The position numbers were made by a program, and so were the translations under genes. This document shows positions 24,455-33,564 of a stretch of 54,424 bases of DNA, in pieces. Each line of letters begins with the position of its first letter. Within the stretch, counting starts at the first letter, position 1. The notes under the pieces are model-generated. The model did no database searches, had not been told where the DNA came from, and saw only the letters and a list, made by a program, of their open reading frames with translations. Source of the DNA: CAZUFB01 sp048173955 (GTDB lineage: Bacteria; Actinomycetota; Coriobacteriia; Coriobacteriales; UMGS124); assembly GCA_048173955.1 (NCBI GenBank), contig DBEYOB010000176.1:1-54424 (forward strand), written 5' to 3'.

Positions 24455-26575
24455 CTACTGCGCCGGCTCGGCACTGCCGCCGTCGGCGACGACGGTGGGG
24501 CCGACGGCACGCGCAATCATGTCGAGGTAGTGGGGCGCGCCCTCGGGGGTGAGGTGCGTTCCGTCCGGGTAGATGTAGACGTCCTCGTTGCCCGCCACCG
24601 TGGCGGGCCAGTCGACATAGTGCACGTTCTCGTAGCGGTCGGCGCATTCGCGCAGATACTGGTTGGCCTCCTCCTGGAACCCGTCGGGGTTCACCGTCGC
24701 GACCAGGTAGACCTCGCGGTCCGGACCGGCCATCGCGACCATCTGGTCGAGCTGCTCGGGGTAGGCGACCGTGTTCGAGAACACCGCGAACACGACGACG
24801 TGGCCCACGACCCCCTGGTCGAGGTAGTCCTGAAACACCGCGATCGCCTGGTCGGGGCGCCGACCAATGTAGCTGTCGATGAGCCCGTTGGGAAATGTCC
24901 CGTAGAACGGGGTGTCGCCGGGGACGGAGTCCCCGATGAGAAGCGGTTCGTAGTGGCCCTGCTCGAGCGCAGAGGCCGCGGCATACAGCACGAAGGGCCC
25001 CTCGGGCATGGCAGGGGCCTGCTCCGGCGCGGCGACCTGCTCCTCGGCGGGCTGGGGAGCATCCCCTCCCGTCTGCGCCGAAGCCGACGAGGCGTCTTGA
25101 CCCGGCCTCCCCTGCGACAGGTCCATACCGGCGGCCGCCGACGCGCCCGTGCTCACAATCGCCTCCTCGGGAACGAGGGTGACCGCGGGAACGACGGCGC
25201 ACCCGACGCCCACGGCGACGACGACGCCCAGGCAGGCGGCGACCGGCACGGCGTCGCGCGCGGCGGGGAGACGGCGCCCGCCTGCCGCGACGGCAACCCT
25301 CTTGAGCAACGCCGCGATCCTCCCGTCGGAGACAGGCTTCTCGAGCAGGACCCACGAGAGCTCGGCCAGCACGACGGAGAGCGCCACCGCCACGAGCATC
25401 AGCCACCAAGGGGCGAGCGCGTCCGCCCCGAGCAGATGGATGACGGGGTAGTGCCACAGGTACACCCCGTAGGAGCGCTCCCCAAGCCAGGCGAGCGGCT
25501 TGAGCGCGAACACGCGTCCGAGAACGCTTCCCGGAACCATGAGCGCGGCCATGAGCGCGGCGGAGAGCAGGCTCACGAGCACCATGCCGCCATAGTAGAA
25601 AAACGACGAAGAGCTCGGGACGAACGCCATGATACAGACCAGCGCGGCGAAGGAGGCGACGCCGAGCGTCTGAGAGAATGGCGTGGCGCGCGGCGCGACG
25701 TGATCCCTTCCTGAGCCGACAGGACGGCCCGGTTCGACCCAAAGGCCGATTCAAGCCGACGGAAGCCCCCCGAGCGGCCACGCCAATGCGAGCCAGGCGC
25801 CGACGAGCACCGAAAACGCCCGCGTGTCGGTGCCGTAGTACACGCGGCTCGGGTCCGCGAGGGGATCGTACAGGATGCCCATGAGAACAGCCGAAGCGAG
25901 CGCAGCGGCGAGCAGCCCGCGCCGCAACGCGACGCGGCCGACCCCCAGGCGCAGGCACAGGGCGACGACGAGCGGTAGCGCGACGCACATCTGGACGTCG
26001 ATGCCGATGTACCAGAGATGGGTGAGCGGAGAAGGGGAGCCGATCTGGGCGAAGTACGACTGCCCTCCCGCTATATAGCTCCAGTTCAAAAAACCGAGCA
26101 GGGCGGGGAGGATGTCGGGGCGCATCTTGGTGAGCAGCACGTGGTTGCACACGATGCAGGCCAGCGCGACAATCAGCACCATGGCGACCATTGCCGGCCA
26201 AAGCCGCTTGAGGCGACGCAGCCAGAACCGGCCGACGTCGCCGATTCCCAGCGACCCTTTCCGCTCGAACGCGCGGACGAGGGACCCCGTCACCAGGTAG
26301 CCCGTCAGCACCAGGAACATCACGACGCCCATATGGCCGCTCGGCAGCCAGGAGACCCCCAGGTGATAGGCGACGACCGACAGTATGGCGAGTGTGCGCA
26401 GCCCGTCGAGCGACGAGACGCGCCGCGCACGCTGCGGGGCGGCTTGCGCGGCGGAGGCGACTTCGACGGGGCACACGACCCGATCATGCCGTGCGGTCCG
26501 GCGGTGCGGACGCCGGGCCGACGGCTTACCGTCGACGAACGGGTCGCCCGCAGTCTGGTCGGTCGGACCGTCCAT
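24455..26575 (-). pseudogene. OafA-type acyltransferase with SGNH domain, interrupted by an in-frame TGA
   Basis: One reading frame encodes an acyltransferase-3 membrane domain and a C-terminal SGNH-type domain, about 706 codons in all. The N-terminal part has SSLDGLRTLAILSVVAYHLG and MFLVLTGYLVTGSLV. The C-terminal part has LGERSYGVYLWHYPVIHLL, the GDS-like LLIGDSVPGD and PDGTHLTPEG. A single TGA at 25751-25753 falls after WPLGGLPSA, and the same frame continues IGLWVEPG with no shift. The protein would O-acetylate cell-surface glycans. Causes could be a nonsense mutation, a sequencing error or readthrough. The ATG at 26575 is the likeliest start. Without readthrough only the first half is made. 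Confidence 0.75.
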
Positions 26576-26758
26576 GCGACCCAAGTCCCCCCGTCCGTCA
26601 AGCCCGCGCCCCGCCGTCTCCCCGATACCTCGCCGCATAGCAGTCCCCATGGCCCCGTGCCCCGCATCCTCCGTCCGTCCTACTGCACTCACCCACAATA
26701 GCAAGCAGACCGGAATCACGCCACAGGCGAACCCGGTTTCATGAAACCGCAACCGGCG

Positions 26759-28648
26759 CTACGGCCGCGACGCGGGGACCCCGCGATCAAACGCGAGGAG
26801 GCGCCGGTAACGCTCGCTGGACGCCTCGAGTTCGCGCGGGCTCCCCTCGAGCGCGACGCGCCCGTCCTCGACGAACACGACGCGGTCCATGCGCTCGACG
26901 CCGGCAAGATGATGCGTCACCATGACGACCGTCCTGCCCGCAAGGACGCGGGAGACCGTTTCGAGCAGCGACGCCTCGGTACGCGGGTCGAGACCGACCG
27001 ACGGCTCGTCGAGCAGCACCACCGGGACATCGCACAAAAGCACGCGGGCGAGCGCGATGCGGTGGCGCTCGCCCCCCGAAAAGCACATTCCTGCCTCGTC
27101 GACGCGCGTCGCCATCCCGTCGGGAAGGCGGTCGAGCAAACCGCCGAGGCCGACGTCCAACAGGGCGCGCCGAACCTGCCCCTCGCCTGCCGAAGGGTTG
27201 CCCAGCCGCACGTTGTCGACCAGGGGGGCGGCAAACAGGTAGGGGTCCTGCTGGACGACGCCCATGCAACGGCAGACACCGTCGCCCAGGGCGCAGACCG
27301 GCACGCCCCCGAGCAGGGCGCGCCCGCACGTCGGGACGAGGTCGCCGCGCATGACGGAAAGCAGCGTCGACTTTCCCGCGCCGCTCGGCCCCAGGATCGC
27401 CACATGCTCGCCGGGCGCAACCCGCAGGTCGATGCCGCGCAGGACCTCGACCCCCTCCCCCGCAGGCCCGTCCGCCGCGAGAGGGGGCTCGCCGGACCGG
27501 TAGGAGAAGCGAACGCCCTCGAGGGTGATCTCGTACGACGCCGGACGCGCGCCTCCCCGCGGCGCGCGGGCGTCTGCGGGTCCGCCGGCAGCAGGCACGG
27601 GCCCGCCGTCCTCGACGGAGTTGAGGCGCTCGACCGACTCGAGGTGCGCCGCCGCATCGGAGGCCGCCCCGGACAGCGGCGCAAAAGCCTCGAGGAGCGG
27701 GAAGAAGCCCAAGACGAACGCGGCAACCCAGTCGGCCGGTCGGCCGACCTCCCCCGCGGCAGGCGCCCCGACCGCCCCGGAGGCAACGCCGAAACGACAT
27801 GCCGCCCAGACCAGCAGGGAGACCGACGCGACCCCCAGGACGAGCTGCACGACAAAATCGCGCCGACGGTCGAAGCGGGCGGCGCGTTCCTCGAGTTCGT
27901 CGAGCTCGCGGCGCACGGCGGCCAGACGGGCGCGCAGGTCGCCGCCGCGCCGGGCGCACAGCCAGTCGTTCAGCCCCAGGACGCCGTCGACCACCTCGGC
28001 GTAGTGCTCATCGCGCAGGGCCTTGGCCCGCATGGAGCGCGCCCCGTTCACCGCGACGCTCACCAGGGGCAGGAGCAGCGCGACCACCCCGAGCTCGAGC
28101 AGCATGCCGAGGCCGAACAGCGGCGTGAGCACGCCGAGCAGGGCGGCCGCGGCGAGCCACAGGGCCCAGCCAACCGCAAAGGGGAAGACGGTGCGCAGGT
28201 AGAGGTCCTGCACGTGGCCGATGTCCTGGTCCAGCAAACCCAAAATGTCGCCCGTGCGCCGCTTCGACGTCCAAAACAGCGCGTCGCGCGCCACGGCGCG
28301 GTAGAGCCGGCGCCGCAGGGCCGAGGTCATGCGCAACACCCAGTCGTGACTGTGCAGCCGCTCGAAGTAGGCGAAGACCGGTTTGCCGACGCCGAACAGT
28401 TGCACCAGCGCCAGCGGGGCGAACAGGGCGAATATCCCCTCAAGGGGGCGCTCGGCGGACGCACTGATCAGATAGCCCGACGCGAACATGAGCGCCGCCG
28501 AGAACGCAGCCGCCAAAATGCCCAGGCCGAGCGAAAGGGCGAGCACCTTGCGGTAGCGGAAGAAGAACGGCCTCACCCAGGTGTCGCCCGACCACGCGCG
28601 CCGCCAGCGACGCATCCACCCGAGCGCGCCCGCCGCGACGTCCCTCAC
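26759..28648 (-). CDS. cydC: Thiol/heme exporter ABC protein CydC, for cytochrome bd assembly
   Basis: A 629-residue fused permease-ATPase. The TM part begins near residue 25 (VRPFFFRYRKVLALSLGLGI) and includes GDILGLLDQDIGHVQDLYLR. The ATPase has Walker A ILGPSGAGKSTLL, signature FSGGERHRIALARVLL, and Walker B VVLLDEPSVGLD. CydDC exports cysteine/glutathione or handles heme, and is needed for mature cytochrome bd. The GTG at 28648 overlaps the cydD stop by 4 bp (GTGA) and has GGGGGG six bases upstream. The divergent cydAB genes confirm the role. Confidence 0.92.
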   Translation of the reverse strand: MRDVAAGALGWMRRWRRAWSGDTWVRPFFFRYRKVLALSLGLGILAAAFSAALMFASGYLISASAERPLEGIFALFAPLALVQLFGVGKPVFAYFERLHSHDWVLRMTSALRRRLYRAVARDALFWTSKRRTGDILGLLDQDIGHVQDLYLRTVFPFAVGWALWLAAAALLGVLTPLFGLGMLLELGVVALLLPLVSVAVNGARSMRAKALRDEHYAEVVDGVLGLNDWLCARRGGDLRARLAAVRRELDELEERAARFDRRRDFVVQLVLGVASVSLLVWAACRFGVASGAVGAPAAGEVGRPADWVAAFVLGFFPLLEAFAPLSGAASDAAAHLESVERLNSVEDGGPVPAAGGPADARAPRGGARPASYEITLEGVRFSYRSGEPPLAADGPAGEGVEVLRGIDLRVAPGEHVAILGPSGAGKSTLLSVMRGDLVPTCGRALLGGVPVCALGDGVCRCMGVVQQDPYLFAAPLVDNVRLGNPSAGEGQVRRALLDVGLGGLLDRLPDGMATRVDEAGMCFSGGERHRIALARVLLCDVPVVLLDEPSVGLDPRTEASLLETVSRVLAGRTVVMVTHHLAGVERMDRVVFVEDGRVALEGSPRELEASSERYRRLLAFDRGVPASRP

Positions 28649-30396
28649 AGAGCACCCCCCGCATCGAGGCCCGCGAGGCGGCAGAGGGCGCCGCCGCGCG
28701 ACAGCAGCTCCCCGGGCGGGCCCGCCTCGACAATGCGCCCCGCCTCGAGAACCGCGACGCGGTCCATGTCGGCCAGCCAGTGCATGCGGTGGGTCGCGAA
28801 CACGACGAGCCTCCCCTCCATGAGGTCGAGCATCGGCTTCTTGAGCGCAAGCTCCGTCTCGACGTCGAGATGGGCGGTGGGCTCGTCGAACACCAAGATC
28901 CGCCGTCCCGGGTCGAGGAAGGCGCGGGCGAGCGCGACGCGCTGCGCCTGCCCTCCCGACAGGCGGCGCCCGCCCTCCCCCACCGCGGTGTCGAGGCCGC
29001 GGGGCAGCAGGTCGAGCAGGCCCGACAGGCCGACCGCTTCGATTGCGCGGAGAACCTCCCCGTCGGTGGAGGCCGGTCGGTAGAACGCGACGTTGTCGCG
29101 CAGGGTTGTGCTGAATATGCGGGGAGACTGCGGGATGAAGGCGACCTGCGAGCGCCAGAAGCCCGGGCACAGGTCGCGGCAGGGCACCCCGTCCACGAGC
29201 ACCGTGCCCGACGTCGGAGACGCAAGGCCGGCGATCAGGGAGGCGAGCGTCGACTTGCCCGAACCGCTTTCGCCCACGACGCCCAGGCGCTCGAAGCCGC
29301 GCAGGTCGAGGTCGACACCGCACAGCACGTCCGCCTCGCCGCGCTCCCCGTACGAGAAGCGCACCCCGCGCAGCTCGACCGCAGAGCCCCCCGACCACGG
29401 ACGGGCGCAAACCGCACGCACGTCTTCCAAAGGCCCGGGGCGCCCGCCGCCCCGCCCGGCGGCCTCGAACATCTCCGCGAGCGCCTGGCGGCCGTCGAGC
29501 GACGCGTGGAAATCCGTCGCGAAACGGCGCAGCGCACCGAAGAGCTCGGGGACGACGATGAGGGCCGCGAGCGCCGGGAGCAGAGGCACCGCCCCGCCGA
29601 TCAGCCTGAAACCAAGCATGATCGCGACGGCGGCAAGCGCAAAGGTGCTCCACAGGTCGAGCACCAGGCTCGACAGCGTCGCCGTCCTCATCGTCGCCAC
29701 CGTCGCTTCGCGCAGGCGCTCGCTCGCCTCGAAGACCCCTTCCTCCTCGGCCTCCGCCCTCCCAAAGAGCTTGAGGGTCCCCACCCCCCGCAGCGTGTCG
29801 GTGAACCGGTTCGCGAGCCTGCGGTAGGCCACCTGCTGGCGCGACGCCCCCTCCTTGGCGACCGACCCGAGCAGGCCCATGAAGAAGACCGCGCACGGCA
29901 GCGCGACGAGGGCGATGAGCCCGCTCACCCAGTCGACCGCGAACAGTACCGCGGCGAGCACGGACGGGACCGCGGCGAGATCGGCGAGTTTGGGGAGGAC
30001 CAGGGCCGCATAGCGGCGCACCCGGTCGGTCCCCTCGACCAGGGACGTCGCCACGGCACCCGTGCCCCTGCGCCGCACGAACGGCACCCCTTCGTCGAGC
30101 ATGCGCGCCGCCAGGGCGTCGGCGAGGCCGTCCGCCCAGACGCGCGAGCAGCGGTCCGCGAACGCCATGCGGTGCAGCAGCACCGCATGGCGCGCCGCGA
30201 AACACGCAAGGAAGCAGACCGCCCATCCGGCCGCAGCCGCCATGCCGTCCCCCGACCTCAGCCCCGCGAGCGCGCAGGCGAGCGACCACGCCTGGCCTGC
30301 CGTGGCGAACGCCGCCGCGGCGGCGGAGCACAGAAGCGCCGTGGCGGCGGACCGCGCCCCGGGAAGGGCAAGCAGGTTGCTGTCGATCATCTCCAT
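28645..30396 (-). CDS. cydD: Thiol/heme exporter ABC protein CydD, for cytochrome bd assembly
   Basis: A 583-residue permease-ATPase. The TM domain includes HRMAFADRCSRVWADGLADA. The ATPase has Walker A VVGESGSGKSTLAS, signature LSGGQAQRVALARAFL, and Walker B ILVFDEPTAHLD. It pairs with CydC as the heterodimeric exporter. The ATG at 30396 has GGAGG six bases upstream. The neighbouring cydAB operon starts 184 bp away on the other strand, so the four genes share one control region. Confidence 0.93.
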   Translation of the reverse strand: MEMIDSNLLALPGARSAATALLCSAAAAAFATAGQAWSLACALAGLRSGDGMAAAAGWAVCFLACFAARHAVLLHRMAFADRCSRVWADGLADALAARMLDEGVPFVRRRGTGAVATSLVEGTDRVRRYAALVLPKLADLAAVPSVLAAVLFAVDWVSGLIALVALPCAVFFMGLLGSVAKEGASRQQVAYRRLANRFTDTLRGVGTLKLFGRAEAEEEGVFEASERLREATVATMRTATLSSLVLDLWSTFALAAVAIMLGFRLIGGAVPLLPALAALIVVPELFGALRRFATDFHASLDGRQALAEMFEAAGRGGGRPGPLEDVRAVCARPWSGGSAVELRGVRFSYGERGEADVLCGVDLDLRGFERLGVVGESGSGKSTLASLIAGLASPTSGTVLVDGVPCRDLCPGFWRSQVAFIPQSPRIFSTTLRDNVAFYRPASTDGEVLRAIEAVGLSGLLDLLPRGLDTAVGEGGRRLSGGQAQRVALARAFLDPGRRILVFDEPTAHLDVETELALKKPMLDLMEGRLVVFATHRMHWLADMDRVAVLEAGRIVEAGPPGELLSRGGALCRLAGLDAGGAL

Positions 30397-30466
30397 CGGC
30401 GCCCTCCGTCTCCCACGGAACAAAACGGTGTCAAAAAGCGGCATCCGACCGTGGCCTTTTAGCCCG

Positions 30467-30483
30467 ACAACGACTATTGTTGT
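30467..30483. promoter_or_regulatory. Inverted repeat in the cydDC-cydAB control region
   Basis: ACAAC-GACTATT-GTTGT is a perfect 5-bp inverted repeat in the middle of the divergent gap. It could bind a redox or oxygen regulator. It is shorter than a standard Rex or FNR site, so no regulator is named. Confidence 0.4.
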
Positions 30484-30579
30484 ACCGGCATTTTGCGACA
30501 GGCGGAAGAGCTTTTCCGAACAGCCGCATGGCCGACATAAAAACTGCCCCGCGGGGCATGGCTGAGAGGAGGGGTGCGC

Positions 30580-32031
30580 ATGGAGGCGATCGACGCCGCA
30601 ACGCTCGCGCGCATACAGTTCGCGGCAACAGCTTTGTTCCACTTCCTGTTCGTACCGCTCTCGATTGGGTTCGGCCTCATACTGGCCGTCCTGGAGACCA
30701 AGGCGTACCGCACGCGCGACCCCCACGACGAGGCGCTCGCGCGGTTCTGGCTGCGCCTCTTCACGGGGACGTTCGCCGTCGGCGTGGCGACCGGCATCAC
30801 CATGGAGTTCTCGTTCGGCACCAACTGGGCCGACTATGCGCGCTTCGTGGGCGACATCTTCGGTGCGCCGCTGGCCGCCGAGGCGCTGTTCGCCTTCTTC
30901 CTCGAGTCGGTTTTCCTGGGCGTTTTGCTGTTCGGGCGCAACAGGGTGTCGCGCAAGCTCTATCTGGCGAGCAGTTGGCTCGTATGGCTTGGCTCGTGCC
31001 TGTCGGCGCTCTGGATCATCATCGCCAACTCCTGGATGCAGACGCCCGCGGGCTACGAGGTCGTCGAGACCGAGGCGGGCACGAAGGCGATCATGACCAG
31101 CTTCGTCGAGGCGGCGTTCAACCCCTCGACCCTGCCGCGCTACGCCCACACGGTCATCGCCCTGCTCATCATGGGCGCGCTCGTGTGCGTCGCGATCGGC
31201 GCCTACTACCTGCTCAAGAACCGCGACGACACCTTCGGGCGCAAGCTCGTGCGCATCGGCACCGTCGCCGGCGTCGTCTCGACCCTGCTCATGATGCCCG
31301 CCGCGCACTCGCAGGCCGTGGTGGTGGCCGAGAACCAGCCCGCCAAGCTCGCCGCCATGGAGGGCCAGTACGAGACCGGCCCGGTCGAGCTCTCGCTTAT
31401 CGGCTGGGTCGACGAGGAGAACGAGACCACGTACTCCATCGCCATCCCCGGCGGCACCTCGTTCCTCGCCACGGGCAACTTCGACGCCGCGTACCCCGGC
31501 CTCAACGACTTCCCCGAAGACGAGCAGCCCCAGGGCGTGAACCTCATCTTCCAGTCGTACCACCTCATGGTGGCGCTCATCGGCGTCATCGTGGCGGTCC
31601 TGGCACTCGCCGTGCTCGTGACCGCCGGCAAGCTCAAGAACAGCAGGTGGCCGCTGCGCATCATGACGGTCGGCTGGATCGCGCCGATCGTGGCCATCGA
31701 GTTCGGTTGGGTCACGGCCGAGTTCGGCCGCCAACCCTGGATCGTGCAGGACGAACTCAAGACCGTCGACGCCATCTCGGCGTCGGTCCCGGCCGAGCAA
31801 CTTATCATCACGCTCGTGCTCTTTGCGGTTGTGTACGTGCTCATCTACGCGCTGTGGCTGCGCTCGCTGCTCAAGACCATCAAGCGCGGCCCCGAGGCGT
31901 ACCTGGAGACGGCCGGCACGGCTGATTCGGCCGATGCGGCCGAGGGCGCCGCGGCTGCGGACGCCGAGGCGACGCGCCTCGAGGCAGCGCCCGCTGACAC
32001 CGCCGGCGACGACGGACAGAAGGAGGCGTAA
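30580..32031 (+). CDS. cydA: Cytochrome bd ubiquinol oxidase subunit I
   Basis: A 483-residue membrane protein. LARIQFAATALFHFLFVPLS holds the N-terminal heme-ligand histidine, and RYAHTVIALLIMG the second. ENQPAKLAAMEGQYET is the conserved quinol-site/Q-loop region, and GWVTAEFGRQPWIVQ the C-terminal signature. The protein reduces oxygen with quinol and protects anaerobes from traces of oxygen. The ATG at 30580 has GGAGG seven bases upstream; a GTG two codons earlier overlaps that site. The C-terminus has an Ala-rich acidic extension of about 40 residues. Confidence 0.96.
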   Translation: MEAIDAATLARIQFAATALFHFLFVPLSIGFGLILAVLETKAYRTRDPHDEALARFWLRLFTGTFAVGVATGITMEFSFGTNWADYARFVGDIFGAPLAAEALFAFFLESVFLGVLLFGRNRVSRKLYLASSWLVWLGSCLSALWIIIANSWMQTPAGYEVVETEAGTKAIMTSFVEAAFNPSTLPRYAHTVIALLIMGALVCVAIGAYYLLKNRDDTFGRKLVRIGTVAGVVSTLLMMPAAHSQAVVVAENQPAKLAAMEGQYETGPVELSLIGWVDEENETTYSIAIPGGTSFLATGNFDAAYPGLNDFPEDEQPQGVNLIFQSYHLMVALIGVIVAVLALAVLVTAGKLKNSRWPLRIMTVGWIAPIVAIEFGWVTAEFGRQPWIVQDELKTVDAISASVPAEQLIITLVLFAVVYVLIYALWLRSLLKTIKRGPEAYLETAGTADSADAAEGAAAADAEATRLEAAPADTAGDDGQKEA

Positions 32032-32036
32032 CGGCG

Positions 32037-33065
32037 ATGACGGCACTCGGCATTCTGTGGTTTGTCCTCATCGCGGTGCTCATCATCGGGTACTTCGCGC
32101 TCGACGGCTTCGACCTGGGCGTCGGCGTGCTCTACCCGTTCCTGGGCCGCGACGAGCGCTCCAAGGCGATCATGCGCCGCTCCGTGGGCCCCGTGTGGGA
32201 CGGCAACGAGGTGTGGCTCCTCACGGCCGGCGGCGCCCTGTTCGCGGCGTTCGCCCCGGCGTACGCCACGAGCTTCTCGGGCTTCTACCTGGCCGTGATG
32301 CTCGTGCTCTTCGGCCTGATCCTGCGCGCCGTGGCCATCGAGTTCCGCGCGCACGAGGAGGACATGAAGGGCCTGTGGGACGCGCTGTTCTTTGTGGGCA
32401 GCCTGCTGCCGGCCCTTCTGCTCGGCGTCGCCCTGGGCAACGTGATCAACGGCTTGCCGCTCGACGTCAACGGCGACTACACCGGAACGTTCTTCGACCT
32501 GCTCAACCCCTTCTCGCTCGCCTGCGGCGCCGTGGGCCTCGTGCACATGCTCATGCAGGGCGCCGCTTGGGTGGCCGCCAAGGCCCCGGCCGACGACCCC
32601 CTGCGCGCCTCCGCCGCCAAGGCGCGCCGCATCCTCGCCGTCGTCGACCTCGCCGCCTTCGCGCTGGCGACGGCCCTGTTCTTCGCGCAGGTCGTCCCCA
32701 ACTCCGCCGCGGGTCTCGGCTTCACCCCGCTCGCCGCGGTCTTTGCCGCCGTCTACCTCGTGGGTACCGCCGCCGTCCTCGTGCGCGACCCCGAGGACGC
32801 CCGCAAGGACGCGCCTGCGCCCTTCTTTGCGGGCCTCGGGTGCGCGGGGCTGGTGGGCGTCGCCGCGGCGACGCTGTTCCCCAACCTCATCCCGGCGACC
32901 GACCCCGCCCTCTCGATCACGGTCGCCAACGCCGCCTCGAGCGAGACCTCGCTCGCTGCCATGACGGTGATTGCCTGCATCGGCGTGCCGCTCGTGCTTC
33001 TGTACCATGTCGCGATCTACCGGATCTTCCGCGGACGCGTCGACGACGCCGACCTGACCTACTAG
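32037..33065 (+). CDS. cydB: Cytochrome bd ubiquinol oxidase subunit II
   Basis: A 342-residue membrane protein with about eight TM segments. It has the family signatures FALDGFDLGVGVLYPFL, GPVWDGNEVWLLTAGGALFA and RAVAIEFRAHEED. It partners with CydA and starts 5 bp after its stop. A terminator follows 40 bp after the stop. Confidence 0.96.
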   Translation: MTALGILWFVLIAVLIIGYFALDGFDLGVGVLYPFLGRDERSKAIMRRSVGPVWDGNEVWLLTAGGALFAAFAPAYATSFSGFYLAVMLVLFGLILRAVAIEFRAHEEDMKGLWDALFFVGSLLPALLLGVALGNVINGLPLDVNGDYTGTFFDLLNPFSLACGAVGLVHMLMQGAAWVAAKAPADDPLRASAAKARRILAVVDLAAFALATALFFAQVVPNSAAGLGFTPLAAVFAAVYLVGTAAVLVRDPEDARKDAPAPFFAGLGCAGLVGVAAATLFPNLIPATDPALSITVANAASSETSLAAMTVIACIGVPLVLLYHVAIYRIFRGRVDDADLTY

Positions 33066-33104
33066 GCACGCCCGGCAAGGCCGCTGTCCAATCCGGCGTT
33101 TGGA

Positions 33105-33132
33105 GGGCCGACCCCGCGGGGTCGGCCCTTTT
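33105..33132 (+). terminator. Rho-independent terminator of cydAB
   Basis: GGGCCGACCCC (33105-33115) pairs with GGGGTCGGCCC (33118-33128), followed by TTTT. Confidence 0.93.
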
Positions 33133-33236
33133 CGTGCTCCCGGGCAGATGGCCGTGGGAGACGGGCGCACGGGAGCGACGGCTGTGCGGACCGACAGTTG
33201 TGCGGGGCTCGACGGCCGCAGGGGGGGGATCGACGG

Positions 33237-33356
33237 CTGTGCGGGCTGACAGCTGTCTAACTTCTGAAAAGCGCGCCCGCCGTTCACCAAAACGCCTGGT
33301 CGCAACTATTGCAGTCGAAAGCTTTTCAGAAAGTTTACACCTGTCAGCCCGCACAG
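33237..33356. repeat. 120-bp inverted-repeat element, copy B
   Basis: The ends are CTGTGCGGGCTGACAGCTGT (33237-33256) and ACACCTGTCAGCCCGCACAG (33337-33356). In this copy the pairing extends inward to TTCTGAAAAGC and GCTTTTCAGAA, giving arms of about 36 bp with five mismatches and a 48-nt centre. It is the same length as the copy at 10253-10372. A diverged half-copy (33182-33205) precedes it and CGCACAGC repeats follow. With terminators on both sides, it fills the 499-bp gap between cydB and cstA. Confidence 0.82.
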
Positions 33357-33407
33357 CCGCACAGCCGCACGACCGCGCAGTGTGCGCCACCCCGTACCCG
33401 AGAGCGC

Positions 33408-33441
33408 AAAACGCCGCCCCGGCCAAACCGGGACGGCGTTT
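33408..33441 (-). terminator. Rho-independent terminator after cstA
   Basis: AAACGCCG (33409-33416) pairs with CGGCGTTT (33434-33441), with an inner CCCGG/CCGGG pairing. On the minus strand it ends in TTTT. It lies about 125 bp after the cstA stop. Confidence 0.8.
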
Positions 33442-33491
33442 CGAAACACGCAGGCAAACTCGGAGCATGCGGGCAGACTCGGAACTTGCGG

Positions 33492-33533
33492 GCGTGATGC
33501 GCATGCATCACGTGCGGCGCACGCGCATCACGC
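33492..33533. other. 11-bp inverted repeat downstream of cstA
   Basis: GCGTGATGCGC (33492-33502) and GCGCATCACGC (33523-33533) are perfect reverse complements. It lies 32 bp after the cstA stop and may be a first terminator or a 3' stabilising stem. Confidence 0.6.
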
Positions 33534-33564
33534 ACGGCACCCGTTCCCCGCTCCGCTACCTCTC

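Noticed and set aside
30429..30434. Perfect TTGACA on the minus strand as the cydDC -35 box
   Set aside because: No acceptable -10 hexamer lies 15-19 bases downstream.
33309..33497. Frame reading FQKVYTCQPAQ, similar to the extended N-terminus of cas3
   Set aside because: The likeness (FQKLYSRQPAQ) comes from the shared end of the 120-bp DNA element, not from a protein. It also shows that the cas3 extension before 10117 is not coding.
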